Assembly: GCA_950295325.1 (NCBI GenBank)
Contig: OX485805.1
Span: 34,461,501-34,525,500, forward strand
Direction: 5' to 3'
Origin: Polytrichum commune
Taxonomy: Eukaryota > Streptophyta > Polytrichopsida > Polytrichales > Polytrichaceae
Length of the DNA: 64,000 nucleotides
The translations under genes and the position numbers were made by a program. Positions 35,359 through 48,649 of this stretch are shown here, one piece after another. The notes under the pieces are model-generated. The model ran no database searches and was not told the DNA's origin. It saw nothing but the letters and a program-made list of their open reading frames with translations. Each line of letters starts with the position of its first letter. Position 1 is the stretch's first letter.

Positions 35359-35966
35359 AGGCTCTGCTCCATACAATGTCAAAATGTACACCTATTCCTA
35401 TATATAAATCTTGTATAAAACCACTACTCCATGCCAAAAATGTTATGTGATGACTGATGAAACTGTGACACAAAATGCAAAAACAATAGGATTTTCTTCT
35501 GAAACTATTCTGTTTGCCGCAAATGACCACTCTTCAGGTCCAGTTTACAACACTTACGGGAGTTTTCATTCACTTCATGTGTCTTACAAAGCATAAATTA
35601 TTCTAAGACTGATATCAAGGCAAATATGTGCGGATGCTTCTTGTGGATCCACAAGTCATCCATGTACACTAAGCTTGTAATGATATCTCCAGCCAGAGCC
35701 TAAGCATGTTTCTTGGGCTTTTGTTTAAAGAAGGCTTTATAATCACCTCGATTAAGATGTCAGGCAAATCTGCCCCTTTCACATCCTGAGAAAAAAAAAT
35801 ACACCTGAAGTGGCTTTTTATGCAAGCCTCCTTTATTTGACCTTAGACCCAGATCAGCGAATCTGGGAGATCCGGCTTCTCAGGGAAGAAAGAATTATCA
35901 CAAGGCACTGTACAAGTAGATGAGCTGGCTACTTGCCAAGAATTTCCTATGATTCTCCGATTGAGA

Positions 35967-38900
35967 TCAAATTATGTCAGCCTTAAATTCAACTACATCT
36001 GCTACGCAGCCTTGGACACACACTGGTCTGAAGTCAACAATGCGACTCTCAGGAGCTAAACCAAAGCCGAATCGTCCACTTGCATATTGCCACACCCGAC
36101 CTCGAGCTTGTCCATTTGGCAAAACCCCATAATTTAACCCATAGTGATCCATATCCACAGTCGCCCATAGCACCTTCACAAGCTCCTCGTCAGAACCATC
36201 CTCACTTCTGATACCTGGATGAATATGTAGTCTGCTGTTATATATTTCCTGCTCACTCTCTGGTAATGGAGCAGAAAACCCATCTCCTGATCTGGCAGTC
36301 CAGTAAATGGAGCCACTGCGAGAAATGCCCAAGGAATCACCGACTGTTCGACAAATTATGCCACCTTGGTCATCATAGGAGAGGAAAATAAAGTCCAGGC
36401 CCATTGAATAACCAATACCCTGTATTCACAACATTTTTCACTATAAAAAAACATGGTAGCGTTGACTACGTAGTTATTATCCTTGCAAGCTAAATCCACC
36501 AAGCCAAAGCTACAACACTTCGTTCTCATGAAATGCAGGCAGTTCACACACGACTACTTCAGTGGTTATGGTCATAGTTCCAGTCTACTTTCAACCACAA
36601 CTGTGACTTTCTTCTTCTCCAGACACAACTACTCTTGTAGTCGGAGAGTGGAATTTGACCTCAATGATCATCCCTCCTAATAGTGCAACTCCTGGAGTGA
36701 GACAAACAATTTATGGATTCTAGTGGAAAGTTTGTCTGAATGTGATTGCCTCCTACAAATCCTCTCTGAGTGCCACATAGTAACTGCAGACAATATGAAA
36801 CAAAAGAAAGTTAACTGCAACCATCGCAACTACCCCTAACTACAACTTGTATCATAGTTGGGTAAGGTAGAGTAGCTGTGGTTGTAATTGTTATAAATGC
36901 ACCTTATCCCCTCCTTATCCCTTAATTATAGAGCCAAAGAAAGTAAACTACACCCACCAACTACTGAAACAGCAGTTGTGTGCTAATGCACCTTCAGCCA
37001 GCATTATTTGGTAGACAGGAGAATGTACCTTCCAGAGTCCTCGAAGGGGCTGGTCGCTTGTTGGACACAACTGTGCAATTTTCACGAAATGCTCAGGTTG
37101 GTAGAGATGCTTCCCTTGGTTGAAAGCACGCTCCCTATCTCTTCTCCGCTGCTTACGAGCAGCACGCTCACCACCCGGACTAGTTACCTTTTTAGCCAGA
37201 TAATGGTACATTTCATAAGGGAAACTACCAGGAGGACTTCTTCCTGCTTCGGAGCCCCCTCCTGAGCTTGCAGGACTATGTCTTCCCGGGCTCCCTCCAC
37301 CTGGACAAAGGTTTTCACATGACCCAAATGACGCTACAGCTGCTGCTTCTACCAAATTTTTCTTCCCTGTAAACGGGTACCCTGTGAACACAGCCTGCTG
37401 ATATTCTTCCATCACAATGTGATGGTTTGCAACGAACTGGATGTCTACTACAATTAAGCCAGTAGGAGTAGGTTGCTCCAGGTTCCAGTCTGGCCCCAAC
37501 TCCTCAAAAGGGCTTACTCTTCCTGCCACAAAGAGGTCCAGCCCTATTTGTCATCAGGTCGGGCACAGTGTGCACCACAGAACGTCTACAGCAGTTTTTT
37601 GGCAGCACTCCACATCTGTGAGCTAACAAATTCCTTCAGTTAGGTATAAGAAGGAATTCATATTATTCATAGGCAACCAAATTCATAAACCCTAGGTAGC
37701 ACAGTCTGCACACATGTTCTTGACACTGAGGTTCTTGCAGGTCACAGTCCAAGTATGACGCATAAAGTTACAGTGGAATAAAGTTGACAGAACATCAATC
37801 TTAAGACTTCCCTTTATTAGTTCAGAGAGAGCTACATGTTTAGATCCAGGCCAAACTCCATAAATCCAGGTCATAAATCCAGGTCCAACATATGAAGTCC
37901 ATTTCAAAAACATTATACTACCACAGTTTGGCAGTCTCACTTAGGCAAAGAATCGGATTGGAAGATCTCCAGTTGGAGATTGTCCATAGTTTGTTTTTGT
38001 GCATATCTTCCACAATATGTGACAGAAGTAACTACATTCTCGAAAGGACAAAAGAACTATTCAGTACTCCAAATGTCTCAATTTCAAAATCAATTATATT
38101 ACCACATGCCATCATGTTGTGCAACACAAGACAACTACTTATCAAATCCATCAGACATGATGAAACTGGCGCGTCACAGTTCCAAAAGAAAATATCAAAT
38201 CATTGCAAAATCAACTTTTGCATGTATCAAATTGTGCCTAATCAATAAAAACAGTATTAGAAGGTGCGTAATGCAATGTTTCAGTTTGTATTGCTTATAG
38301 AGCGTATAAACAACTACAATTGTTTTGAAACTTCAAAATGCCATTCATATTTGCACAAGAACTCAGTTGAAAGATGGTAAGCACACCTGATGAAGAGGAG
38401 GGTCCTTTTGCTGCAGGGGATGTAGGAGAGACCGGAATCTGTAAAGGTCGCGTACTTCTGCGACCCTCTCCTGGCGACCCATTTACTGAATTGCTAGAAC
38501 TTCTAACATCCAGAAGGCCTGGAACAAGTTGTGCCCAGTCAGGATCTAAGAGGCAGACAGGCCTCTGCTTATGTGATACACCAATCCAACCAATTGCAAC
38601 AAAGGGTACTTTGCAAACTTCATAGGTACTTGACCGTGCAGGTGTAATTCGATAACCCACAATTTTGCAGGAGTCCCATTCAAATACCACAAGAGATCCA
38701 TGGCGCACATTTTCTACTCCCCTCCAGAATCCCACCAGATTCTCAAAGTGGGATAGAACAGAATGAATAACTTTGGATGATACTCGTCCGCCAGCACCCC
38801 ACTTGCAAATATCTGTGGCACTTCCGAACCGCCTTTCACACATGGGATACCAAACCTGCCAAGAATCTTCAATGAGAACCTGTGATTGCTAACCAGTAGA

Positions 38901-40213
38901 TTTTAACCACATAATCTTGCAACAATGCTGCTGATTCTTTATGCGCTAAAACGTAGTAGTGAAAGACAAAACCTTGCTTACGGTCAGCAGGCATGAAACT
39001 CACTGATACGCATCCCACAACAACAGATATCTTACTGGTGAACATAGTTCCTATATTCCAACATAGCGAATAATTTTGCAAGGATTTTAACTTGAATGTC
39101 ATAAAAACCATATTCTCCATTGCAAACTACTCTCTGCTAGCTCCACCTATCCCACTTCTAAACCCCAGAGCCACAAATAAAACAGACTCATGCTATCGTA
39201 ACTGCACTCAAGTGGGAGGATATACATGTTGGGAGTCTCTGCTCCACAGATGTGCAAAATTCCATTGCTTCTAGTTCCACAACAAATTTGAATCAATCTA
39301 TAATGCTTTTAAAATTTCATGTGAATGAACTCCCCTCTCGTCCACAACTTAAGGTCAGACATGGAATTTTAAGCTCAATTGCAGTGTACGCGGGTGTCAG
39401 TCACCGCTCCAGACTTGTGAGTGCCAATTATGAGGGCATACAGAACCTTGATAAAAAGAATCCTCTGTTTCTTTCCCTTGTGCATTTTAGGTTCCATTAG
39501 TTTGTCACTGTTCTATAGTGATGCAAACTTTTCAAATCCTTTATGCATAAGAATTCTTTCTGTCGATCTTTCATGAATACCATACATGGGATTACCAGCC
39601 TTCCAATTTGAGGTCCAAGATTATAGAACGGGTTCCACTCAAAGGCAGAGGTCAAAGTTCAGACATGAGGTTTTGAGCTCAATTGGAGTATACGCGAGTG
39701 TCAATCACCACTACAGCCATGTGAGTGCCGATTACGAGGGCATACAGAACCTTGATAAATATTCCTCTGTTTAATTCCCTTGTGCATTTATGGTCCCATA
39801 AATTTCTCCTTGATCTCTACTAATGCAAAATTCTTACATTCTTTATGCATAGAAATTCCCATTCTGTCGAGCTTTCGTGTATACCACGCCTGGGATTACC
39901 ACCCTTAGTTTTGAAACCCTAGATTGAAGACCGGGTTCCACTCACAGACAGAGGTCAGCCGTTGCCAAAAGACACAATGCCGCACGACTTGCACAGAGAA
40001 GACCACCTTATGGTCATCGTTGCAGAGTTTGCGCAAGCGTCGGCTGACGCGAACACAAGCCGCGATGTCGGACGGGGAAAGAAACGATAGAATGAACGCC
40101 AATACGTCGTCTTCGAGGTCGGAAAAACTATTTCCCTCCGCCTCGTCGGCGTCGTCGGCGTCGGCCGCGAGGAGCGCACATCGCCCCAGGCTCTCCCCCA
40201 GCTCCTCCTCCAT
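35967..40213 (-). CDS. F-box protein with C-terminal substrate-binding-type region, 4 exons, 547 aa
   Basis: Exons in transcript order: 40213-40007, 38855-38387, 37543-37029, 36419-35967. All are GT-AG and in phase (1644 bases). The F-box lies at about residues 31-69 (FSDLEDDVLAFILSFLSPSD, then CVRVSRRLRKLCNDDHKVW), so the protein should join SKP1-CUL1 ubiquitin ligases. The rest matches a conserved plant family that I associate from memory with Arabidopsis At3g12350-like F-box proteins: LVGFWRGVENV, PFVAIGWIGVS, a basic TSPGGERAARKQRRRDRER stretch, YQPEHFVKIAQLCPT, RPLRGLWKGIG and GGIICRTVGDS. No kelch, LRR or WD repeats are seen. The target is unknown. The start is the Met at 40213; upstream there is a CA repeat in the leader. 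Intron 1 (1151 bases) is mostly a duplication. Confidence 0.9.
39340..39965 (-). repeat. ~303-bp tandem duplication in F-box gene intron 1
   Basis: Copies at about 39340-39650 and 39650-39965 share gagctcaatt-type, gtacgcg.gtgtca, gagggcatacagaaccttga, ctttatgcata and cgggttccactca blocks along their length. The second copy ends about 40 bases from the exon 1 donor. Confidence 0.85.
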
Positions 40214-40260
40214 GATTGCCACGCCCCTACCAAAAACCCTAGCTCCCCATCCCCCCCACC

Positions 40261-40290
40261 CCCCACACACACACACACACACACACACTT
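40261..40290. repeat. (CA)n microsatellite in the F-box leader
   Basis: About 14 CA units directly upstream of the F-box start codon, read as (TG)n in the leader. Likely variable between individuals. Confidence 0.9.
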
Positions 40291-40414
40291 GAAACAGACC
40301 GCCAAACCCTAATTTGGTCGGACACGACGACTCTCGCCCTCGCACATTCCTAAACGAAAAGTTGTCGACATATACTTTATCAACGTGACGACCGGCTTTG
40401 CAAGTCATAAAGTA

Positions 40415-40886
40415 CACCGAATATTGTTTTTAGTGTCACCAATTCTATTTGTCTTGCTCAATACTACTTGTAAACTGCCCATATAGTGTCGCCAACACTA
40501 AATGTAAACTTAACATTATTTTTCATACCTTATTAAAAAAAAAAGTTTGGGCATTATGCAGAAGAAGAAGAACTCCGGTCCCGCCTAGGGGGCCGGAGTG
40601 AATAAAGTGTCTGTTCGTAGGACATCCGTGGGGGCATTATGCATCTCTAATGTTGCAAAAAATGTCACTTACTAAATGATTTCTCATTCAAATTTCAATC
40701 ATCTGTGACAATATTTGATTAAAGGTTTGTTAGGATATAGAATATTCCAAACTTTCTAAGTATGTCATTACAAAACTCTAAGTTGGGATGACAATACTTG
40801 TAAACTTATTCATAAGAAGTGTCGTTAAAAAAAAGTTACACAAGTGACATAAAATATCGAACGACACTAAAATACAATATTTAGTG
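40415..40886. mobile_element. TA-flanked MITE, copy 3, with a nested 71-bp insertion
   Basis: The 472-bp copy has diverged ends (CACCGAATATTG / CAATATTTAGTG) and TA on both sides. It is longer than the other copies because bases 40561-40631 are extra, framed by the 12-base direct repeat gggcattatgca (40549-40560 and 40632-40643). The insert holds a hairpin, actccggtcccgc...ggccggagt. The MITE starts about 200 bases upstream of the F-box start codon, so it forms part of that promoter region. Confidence 0.75.
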
Positions 40887-42249
40887 TAGTGAACCCATTA
40901 GGTGTCAGTATTGAACTGGGTGCATTGTGAGGCATTGGTACATTCTAATATATTTGTTCAAATTTTAAATTTCATGTTTAGATCAAATTTTTACCTAGTT
41001 TCCAAGGTAGGGGACAACGTAGTTGAAATCACGGGTTGAGCTTATGTTTACTAATTTGTAATCTCATTTAATTTAAAGAATAAGAAATATGTGCCATTAG
41101 TGTGTTGAGTCAATGTTATCTTCCTTTTGCATACCAAATTGTGAACAAATAACATTTCGCATTATTCCATGCAATAACATTCTCCTCTTGCAAACTAAAA
41201 TGTAAAACTATCATCTCAAACACTCTAGTATGGTACACTAAATAGCATTTTGTAAATATACGCACTTTAAGAAGTTATTTATATTGACAAATAATGTCAT
41301 ATTCATACATAATTAGCAAACATGGCACTACTAGACCCCTACGCATGTAGTTTAGATCGGTTGTTCATAATGTACTTGACACTAAATACCATAAACAGTG
41401 TACACATACATTATTTGCCCTATGACTTGAACACATTAGATAATATTAGGAAAAGAAAAGAAACATAACAGACAATCAAACTTTGAACTTGTTTTAAATA
41501 TGTAAAGAAATTTATTCCCAATTCTTTTCAATAATTTTACCATAATATCTCAATAGATCACAAATTTTTTTTAAATAATAAAAATCCTCTCGTGTGATTG
41601 GGATGACATGAAAGCATCAACATGCATACCTCCTCATCAAGGAATTTCCAGATACAAGATTTTTATAATGAAATGAAATGAAGTGAAATTGATTTTTTAA
41701 ACTGGGAAGCTGAAAAGACTTATAGGACTGAAAGTACATCAACATGGTTTCAAATCAATTAATTCTCTAAATAATGTACAAAGACTTCGCATGCAATTGC
41801 AACAAAATAAACTAAATAGAACAACACTACTTACTTGCTTATCATATTATGAACTTCAATGCCAAAATTTTATTTTATTTCAATTAAAAAATGGACATCA
41901 TGCTATTTATGTCATATTCCTTAGTCGAATTAGGGAAAATATCACAAACACAACTATTTCTCAATAATCAACACTTTAGTGGAGTAATCTCATTTATGTC
42001 GAACCAATTCCTTTACGCATGTAAATTGGAATCCGTGAGCCGGGCTTCATTTTCGAGGCAAGCTCCCAAATCTCAACTAACATAGGTTGACTTGTTTAGT
42101 TTGGCAACTTTGGCTGAAGGAAATTGAGGTCTCATCTCAAGGAAGGTTTCTCGGGATTGCCGATTTGACCAAAAGAAAGCATCACGGATTCATGAGCAAT
42201 TTAAGCACTTCACAAGTTTATTTGAATCTGAGCACAAGGAATTCGTGAC
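40887..42249. other. Intergenic DNA, no gene recognised
   Basis: Very AT-rich. A single further CACTAAAT-type palindrome lies near 41383. No other feature seen. Confidence 0.5.
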
Positions 42250-42780
42250 CTGCTTGGTTAAGGTAGATGGGTCTTAAATGGTTAATTTTTTTTCCTGACT
42301 AGCTCACTTCTCTTAGGATATGAAACATGCAATCAATACAAGATGGTTTGCAAATCCGTAAATAAATAACCAACGTCAGGTCATCTAATGTGAATTTGAG
42401 CTTGTTGGCTCTACCTTGTTCAAGAATCTTCTTGGTGCAGGGTGGGGTTTATTACGTACCCTGTGATGGTTGGGCTCTTGGCTTCCTACTTACCTAGTTA
42501 GATTTTTTCCGTCAAGTAGAGAGAAGGTTTCATAGTAGGAATCGAACTGCCAACCACTCCATTTGGAAATAGGTACCTCTCCACTATCACCCAGTAGGTT
42601 AGGGTCATCTCGGACCTTTTGCAAATCCAAATCAAGGCCTTAGCCACTAACTTTCCTCATACTTTCTAGAGCTTGTATGAATATCTTATTCAATATCAAA
42701 GTGAAGACTCTTGAGCTCCTTAAATGGTCATATACCACCTCCCCCCCCCCCCCCAATTATGTTGACTACAACGTTCATCC
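42250..42780. repeat. Dispersed repeat B, copy 3, with an internal insertion and a C17 tract
   Basis: It opens ttaaggtagatgggtcttaa as at 7004 and ends aattatgttgacta. About 240 bases between two 'gcaaatcc' motifs (42351 and 42620) are absent from the other copies. A run of about 17 C lies near 42742, where assembly length may be unreliable. Confidence 0.55.
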
Positions 42781-43558
42781 CAATTAGTGAGGATGGTACT
42801 AATTCCCAAAGCACCATTTAGCCGAATCTCAATGTTACCGAGGACTAAATTTTTCACTGAATGACACTAGATTCATGAATACATGCTCATTTTGTAGATT
42901 TCAAGAAAATTAGCATGTGCTCTAAGATGTTTGTGGAGTGATAAAGATTTTTTAAGTGGAAACACATGCTTGTCAATGAATAGTGCCAAGTGATGATACT
43001 TTCAATGAATACTAATGTTATGAATAGTATTTTCAATGAATAGTGCCAAGATGAACAATGCTTCCTAGATCTTTTGGTGGACCTAATTTCATAGTGTAAA
43101 GAAAATTAGTAACACCTCATTTTGTGCACATAGTCCATTGTTAATATTGATTTTACTCATGTTCATGATGACATGAAAGGTTAACAACTGGATCTTGAAC
43201 CAGCTCAAAACCAATGCACTGCCAATGCATCAGTTTAGAACGTCAAGAACACACAAGAAGCAATAATACACACTTCACTTCCACAAAGTATTTCTGCAAA
43301 CCGCATTCATGCACTTTAAACTGAAATCGTGAGGAAAATAATAAGTGCCCTTGTCACTGTACATTTAAGTATTTGTGCACATTTGTGTGCTCAGCAAAGT
43401 TGGAACAGTTAGTTACATCTGCTGTGTTTGTACTAATCAATGTTACAGTCGTTTTGACTCTGTACAGATTCATATATTATATCCACTGGGTTATGATACA
43501 ATTCCAGTCGTGGACATGAATATTGTGAATATTCTAATAAACAGCTCTCGCCAGAAAT

Positions 43559-46500
43559 CTACAGATTGCCATCTCCCACAGGCACTCTGTTGCGATCGAA
43601 ATGTGACCGCAAGCCGATCCAGCACTTGTAGTAGTCAGGGTCCAACTGAGGAGAGCCAAGGGCCCAAGGAGTAACTCTGGGAATGAGGGAAGACTCGAAC
43701 ATGAAAGCCAACGCGTCACCCGTGATTTTTGACGGCTTTGGATCCTCAGATATGGTCCTCTGGAAATACATGTCCAGTGTGAAAACAATAATTGGGTTGC
43801 AATGCCAACATTGACTGAAATTGCATGCAAGAGGCTAAATGATTTATTCTACATTAGTTCAATTCAGGGTTCAACTGTTTGTCTAGCAACTTTAAAACAT
43901 AGAAACACAGGATTACAGAAACACAACCTCATGTGTGATAGGCATTGATGCAGTGTTGTAGTTTGAAATAATTATATCAAATGTAAACATTGATTGAATT
44001 TGCATTGCAAGTGGGTCCAGCTTGTATTCACATCAAATACATCTCACAATGTGAGTGGCCAGCATTTAATGTGAAGTCAGTGTTGATATATAATCTTTTC
44101 AGTGCTAACTCAATAACTCAACATTTAGCTAGTGATTCAAACAGCATCAATTCAACACAAAATTCAACCATTTATGTCGTGCAACTAATAAGATATAGAA
44201 ACACAGAATTCAAATTATAACCTTATGTTTGATAGGCAATGATTCAATGTTGTAGTTTGATGTGATGGAATCGAGTGAAAACAATGCTTGCAAATGAAAA
44301 TTTACAGGTTCGTGGTGTACCTCATAAGTGGCTGTATCTACACCGTGGGGGGTCATGCAATTGTGAAGGCTAGCTCCTCCTGGGTTGAAGCCTTCGGCTT
44401 TCCCCTACAAAAATCAGCACAACAAACAAATCAGAACACCAATGCTTGTTTCATTGCTTCACACAGCCAAGAACTGCACTTCTGGTGGTTTTGTTTCTGT
44501 GGCTACCTAATTCTAGGATCGTTGTAAAAATATCAAAAATCTTTCAAGAATGACTGCTGCGTTGAATCTGAGGACGATCTAATGAAATGCAATTCCCAGG
44601 TGTCCTCAACCAACACTTCGAAAGAGTCTTATGAAAGCATTGAATTCTCCTAAACAGAATTTTGTCAATGGGTTTGTTTGGAGCTAAAAAATGTGTACCT
44701 CGTAATTCCCATGTATAAGCCCCATGAATTCACTCATGCAGTTGCGATGAAAATAAGGTGGCCGGAACGTGTGCTCAGCAACCAACCACCGAGGAGGAAA
44801 CACCACAAAGTCCACCACAGCAACACCAGGCCGCTCCGACGGTACTGTCAATACTGCTCTCATTACAAGAATAAGTCAACCAGCTGGTGTGTCAATAATC
44901 CAAGTTTAGGTGCCCTTGAGGGTTTAATAAATTTTCTACACTAACTCAACATTTAGCTACTGATTCATTCGACTCATAGTCGAACCTTTTAGGTCTTACA
45001 ATTATGAAGTACAGAAACAAAGATAAGAATTGCACCTCCAAATCTTTGGTAGGCATTGATTCAATGTCATACTTTGGTGTGGTTGAATCAATGTGACATC
45101 AGTGTTGACGGATGTATGTACTTAGAGGTTTGTGATGCTGTTCCTCAGTATAAAAAATCAGAAACAAGATCATTGGAGACAGACAGAGAGCACAAGGGCT
45201 CTGAAACCCTTACCTGTGTTGATGGAAGGGTCCGCATGGTCAAACAGCACAGTGTTGAAGGGACAGAATTTCCTCAGATTGTACTGAAAGTTCAACAATT
45301 CACACAGGAATGAGTGCCGAAGTCAGTTAGAATTTGACCTAGATTTAAAGGCCATACAGTAGCAAGATTGCTTATGTACCTTATATGGGGCATAATTTCC
45401 ATGCCAAGCGACAATATTGAAGGGGGAGAAGTCCTGTTTCGCATCAAAGAGTGCTCCGCCGAATTTGTGGATGACTGTGAAGCCAGCTGGGCCCCAAGTT
45501 TTCTCCTCAAACCATGCAATTGGTGTGAGAAAGTCACGTGGATCTGCCAACCCATTCGCACCTGCATTTAAAACACGCCTTGTCAGTTGCAGACCTTGAA
45601 CAGCAATTGCTGTTACACACCAAATGAGGCTGGCATTGCGCAAACACAAATCTGGAGTCCAAAGTAGATCATTACATTATTAAGTAGCCTGTTTGAGTGC
45701 TGGTGCAAATGGAATGGTTCCCTTTGGGACACAACACTTCAACTGAATCTTGGTAGATGGAAGAAGGTTTTCTGTCCAAAGATAGGCAACAATGAGATCG
45801 GGTCGACTGTGAACAGGTCACTTGACTAAGCTCCTCAGCATTCATGCATGTACTCAAGGACCTTGATTCTTAAACATTTATTCTTAAAGCTAGAATGGAA
45901 AGAGAGGATCCTCGCACATGCTTAAGAATGCTATGACAGTTGAATCAAGAGTCCTCATCCATTACTTTTCAAAGGTTTCTAGAGGAGGGATGCATACCAA
46001 TGGGCCCAAGGTCTGGCAACTGGAAATGGCCATCAAAAACCTCAACGACATAGCCTCGGGATGGTCCATCTGGAAGCTCAATTGCAAATCGAATACCAAG
46101 CTGGAGGACCACCAGCTCTCCTGGACTCACTTGCAATCGCCCCATCTCTGTCTTAATCCAAAGTCCTGTTATGTCCATCAAACCACAACAAAAGCTGTAT
46201 TATTCTTTGCACATACATCATCTCCCCATCAATCGCAGAAAACCCTAATTTGGGAAGACACCATATGCAAGCAAGAGCATGCTGAGTGGCATTTTCATTT
46301 GAGGATAGCAATGCTTGTTTTGGCTTGAACGAAATTGATTTTGCCTTTCAAGAGAGGCTCAGGCAAGCTTACGTCCTTGTTGTGGAACAATCAAGAAATC
46401 CCCATCTGCGTTGGCAAATGCACACCCGTCCATAGACATGTTCGCAGTATACCTACACAGAGCAGAAACAACCTCTCTATCAGCACAAAATGTATTCAGA

Positions 46501-47525
46501 TACTAAGAGCAATGTTTGTAGAATGTGGAAACATGGTGAAAACAAGGAAAACCTCTCTCTCAGAACAAAATGTAATCAGATACTAAGGGCAATGCTTGTA
46601 GGATGTGGAAACATGATGAAAGCAAGGAAAGAACCAGGAGGCGGGCATACATGTGCACAGCATAGCCATGGCGAAGAAACGGGCTGCCAGCTCCACAGAT
46701 GGTGAAGAGACCATCAATGAAGTTGGTTTTCTCTTCAGGGATTAGAGGGGGTTTCCATCGCAGCTGTGTGGGTGTCACGGATGCTGACGAAGCTGAACTA
46801 AAATCGGACATTAGCCTCTTATGTGAAGGCTCACGTGGATGGAAAGGCTCATGTGTCACCGAAGGCTTCATACGGTACAGCCAACTGCAGAGGGCCGGCG
46901 AAAAAACCGATACAAATTGAGTTACTTCTCATAGCATTCTTAAGCAACATGTGTAAGGACATTCTCTTTCTATTCTAGCTTCAAGAATAAGCTGTCATCG
47001 AGAATCAAGGTCCTTCATTACATGCATGAAATGTCAAGCATTGTCAAGTGGCAAGCTCTCATGAGTGGACCACCTCATTGTCACCTATATCTTCGAACAA
47101 AAGATTCAACTTAAATACCTTGCCAAAAGGAATTCCACCGAGTGTATACTCTCCAAGATGCTTAATAAGGATTAACACCCACTATTGAACCACTTAAGAG
47201 TCCTATAATGTGAACAGAATGTGTCGGTGATGTCCAACATCAACATCGAGGAAGAAAGAAATGCAGACAGAAGTGAAGGGGGAAAAATTTGGAATATCAA
47301 GAATTGTAAGGACCTTCGTTGATTGAGCTTCCGGGGGACGGTGAAAGCGGTCCCGGAGATTTGCTCAGCGTAGAGTCCATATGGACACTTGAGAGGGCTG
47401 TTCTGGCCCAAGGGTAATGCCCCTTTCAAAGCTTCGGAGGAGAAGTGGTTGCCAAAACCGCTTTGATACTCCACATGCTCAAAGCCCACATCATCGGTGC
47501 TTTTGTTGAGTTTCAAGCCCTCCAT
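43559..47525 (-). CDS. HGO: Homogentisate 1,2-dioxygenase, 9 coding exons, 461 aa
   Basis: Opens the ring of homogentisate to maleylacetoacetate in tyrosine catabolism, and so competes with tocopherol and plastoquinone synthesis for substrate. Exons in transcript order: 47525-47314, 46884-46651, 46452-46373, 46165-45998, 45561-45380, 45283-45214, 44853-44699, 44404-44321, 43759-43559. They sum to 1386 bases, and the 461-aa length equals what I recall for the Arabidopsis enzyme. Motifs: [13 protein letters not shown] and [13 protein letters not shown] at the N-terminus, [23 protein letters not shown], catalytic-type H308 in FDHADPSI, iron ligands H351 and E357 in [11 protein letters not shown], and H387 in MTPHG. 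The exon containing the start is open upstream to an acceptor near 47624, so the leader is spliced. It looks functional. Confidence 0.95.
43937..45085 (-). repeat. HGO: Motif repeated three times in homogentisate dioxygenase introns
   Basis: tgataggcattgatgcagtgttgtagtttg-like blocks start at about 43937, 44230 and 45048, spread over introns 6 to 8. They are diverged but collinear over 35-60 bases. Confidence 0.6.
46471..46630 (-). repeat. HGO: 80-bp tandem duplication in homogentisate dioxygenase intron 2
   Basis: acctctct.tcag.acaaaatgta, then agatactaag.gcaatg, repeats with an 80-base period and fills nearly the whole 198-bp intron. Confidence 0.9.
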
Positions 47526-48635
47526 CGCTCCGTTCACTTCCTCCGTAACCAACCAGTCTACAGTTGCAAATTTCTTGCCAGCAGCATCCAGAGCCACAGC
47601 TACACTCTTACGCCCTGCACACATACATAAATACATAAGACATTTGTTGAATTCGGTTCCTCCTCAATTCACTTCAGCAAACAGAATTCTCAACTAGTGG
47701 GCCCGAATTAAATCCGCTCTGTATTGGAATGTTGCAATCATGTTGAGATCGCCCACCCCATTGATGGAATCAGTACTAATCAGATTGTGAAGAACCAAGG
47801 CTTGAACCCCTTTTTCCTAACTGTTGCCAACTAATTGAAGGTAAAGAACAGCAACAATGCCTCTCAAGTTGATCAGATCGCCCTAGAGGAAGTCTCCGTC
47901 CTATTGAAAGAGGAAAAGAAAATGCAAGAAACTGAGGAAAATCCACCTGAGTCCTTCCTCGAATCTACACCGAAACAGAGAACCTGGGTAACGCCAAAAG
48001 TGAACAAAAGCCTGACCCCAACATAGGCAAAAGTGCACACTAGAATTAAAAAGACCAAAAAGGCCAACTTCCGATGCGCTAACCCAAATTACCGAAGAAT
48101 CTGAAATTCTCCAGAACTGTACATCAAAAACAGAATTCAAGGAGAAAAGGAAAGCCTCTGCCACATGGATCTACATACATAGCTGACCAACATATTACTT
48201 ACAAGACCATAACATAAATCTCTCACAATCCCAAAGTACGTACACGAAGAACAACAATTGAACCCAAATTTAGAACTCCTCTCCAGATTCGTGCAATCTG
48301 CAACTTACATACAATCCCGAACAAAAGAAACCCGAATTTTGGAGATGGCAGACGATAGGTGAGTCAAAGCCAAATTTCTGAATCTTTGAGAGCTGCAAAA
48401 GCAACCCAACTCGAAAATCAAGGAGATCAGCCCCACAGAAAGAATAAGCAAGTACCCACGAGCAATTCGATGGGATGATAGTTGCCTGCAAACTTTGAGA
48501 GTTGATGCCACCGAAGAAAAGAATGAGAGACCAATAAGTTACTCTGGCAACACTCCGGCGACGAGAGTGTTCGAAGTTAGACTGCCACCTCACACGCGTA
48601 TCCGGGCTTCCAACTTGGCATGGTGATTCTTATTA

Positions 48636-48645
48636 TAACGAGCCA
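48636..48645 (-). promoter_or_regulatory. Possible TATA box of homogentisate dioxygenase
   Basis: On the minus strand ttataataag lies about 1.1 kb upstream of the start codon, followed by GC-rich sequence that could be a leader exon. The gap to the coding exon fits a 5' UTR intron ending at about 47624. No other candidate stands out. Confidence 0.35.
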
Positions 48646-48649
48646 CTCG

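Noticed and set aside
40214-40417. Upstream extension of the F-box protein start
   Set aside because: The frame is open to 40417, but it translates the CA repeat and leader and has no similarity. The Met at 40213 fits the family better.
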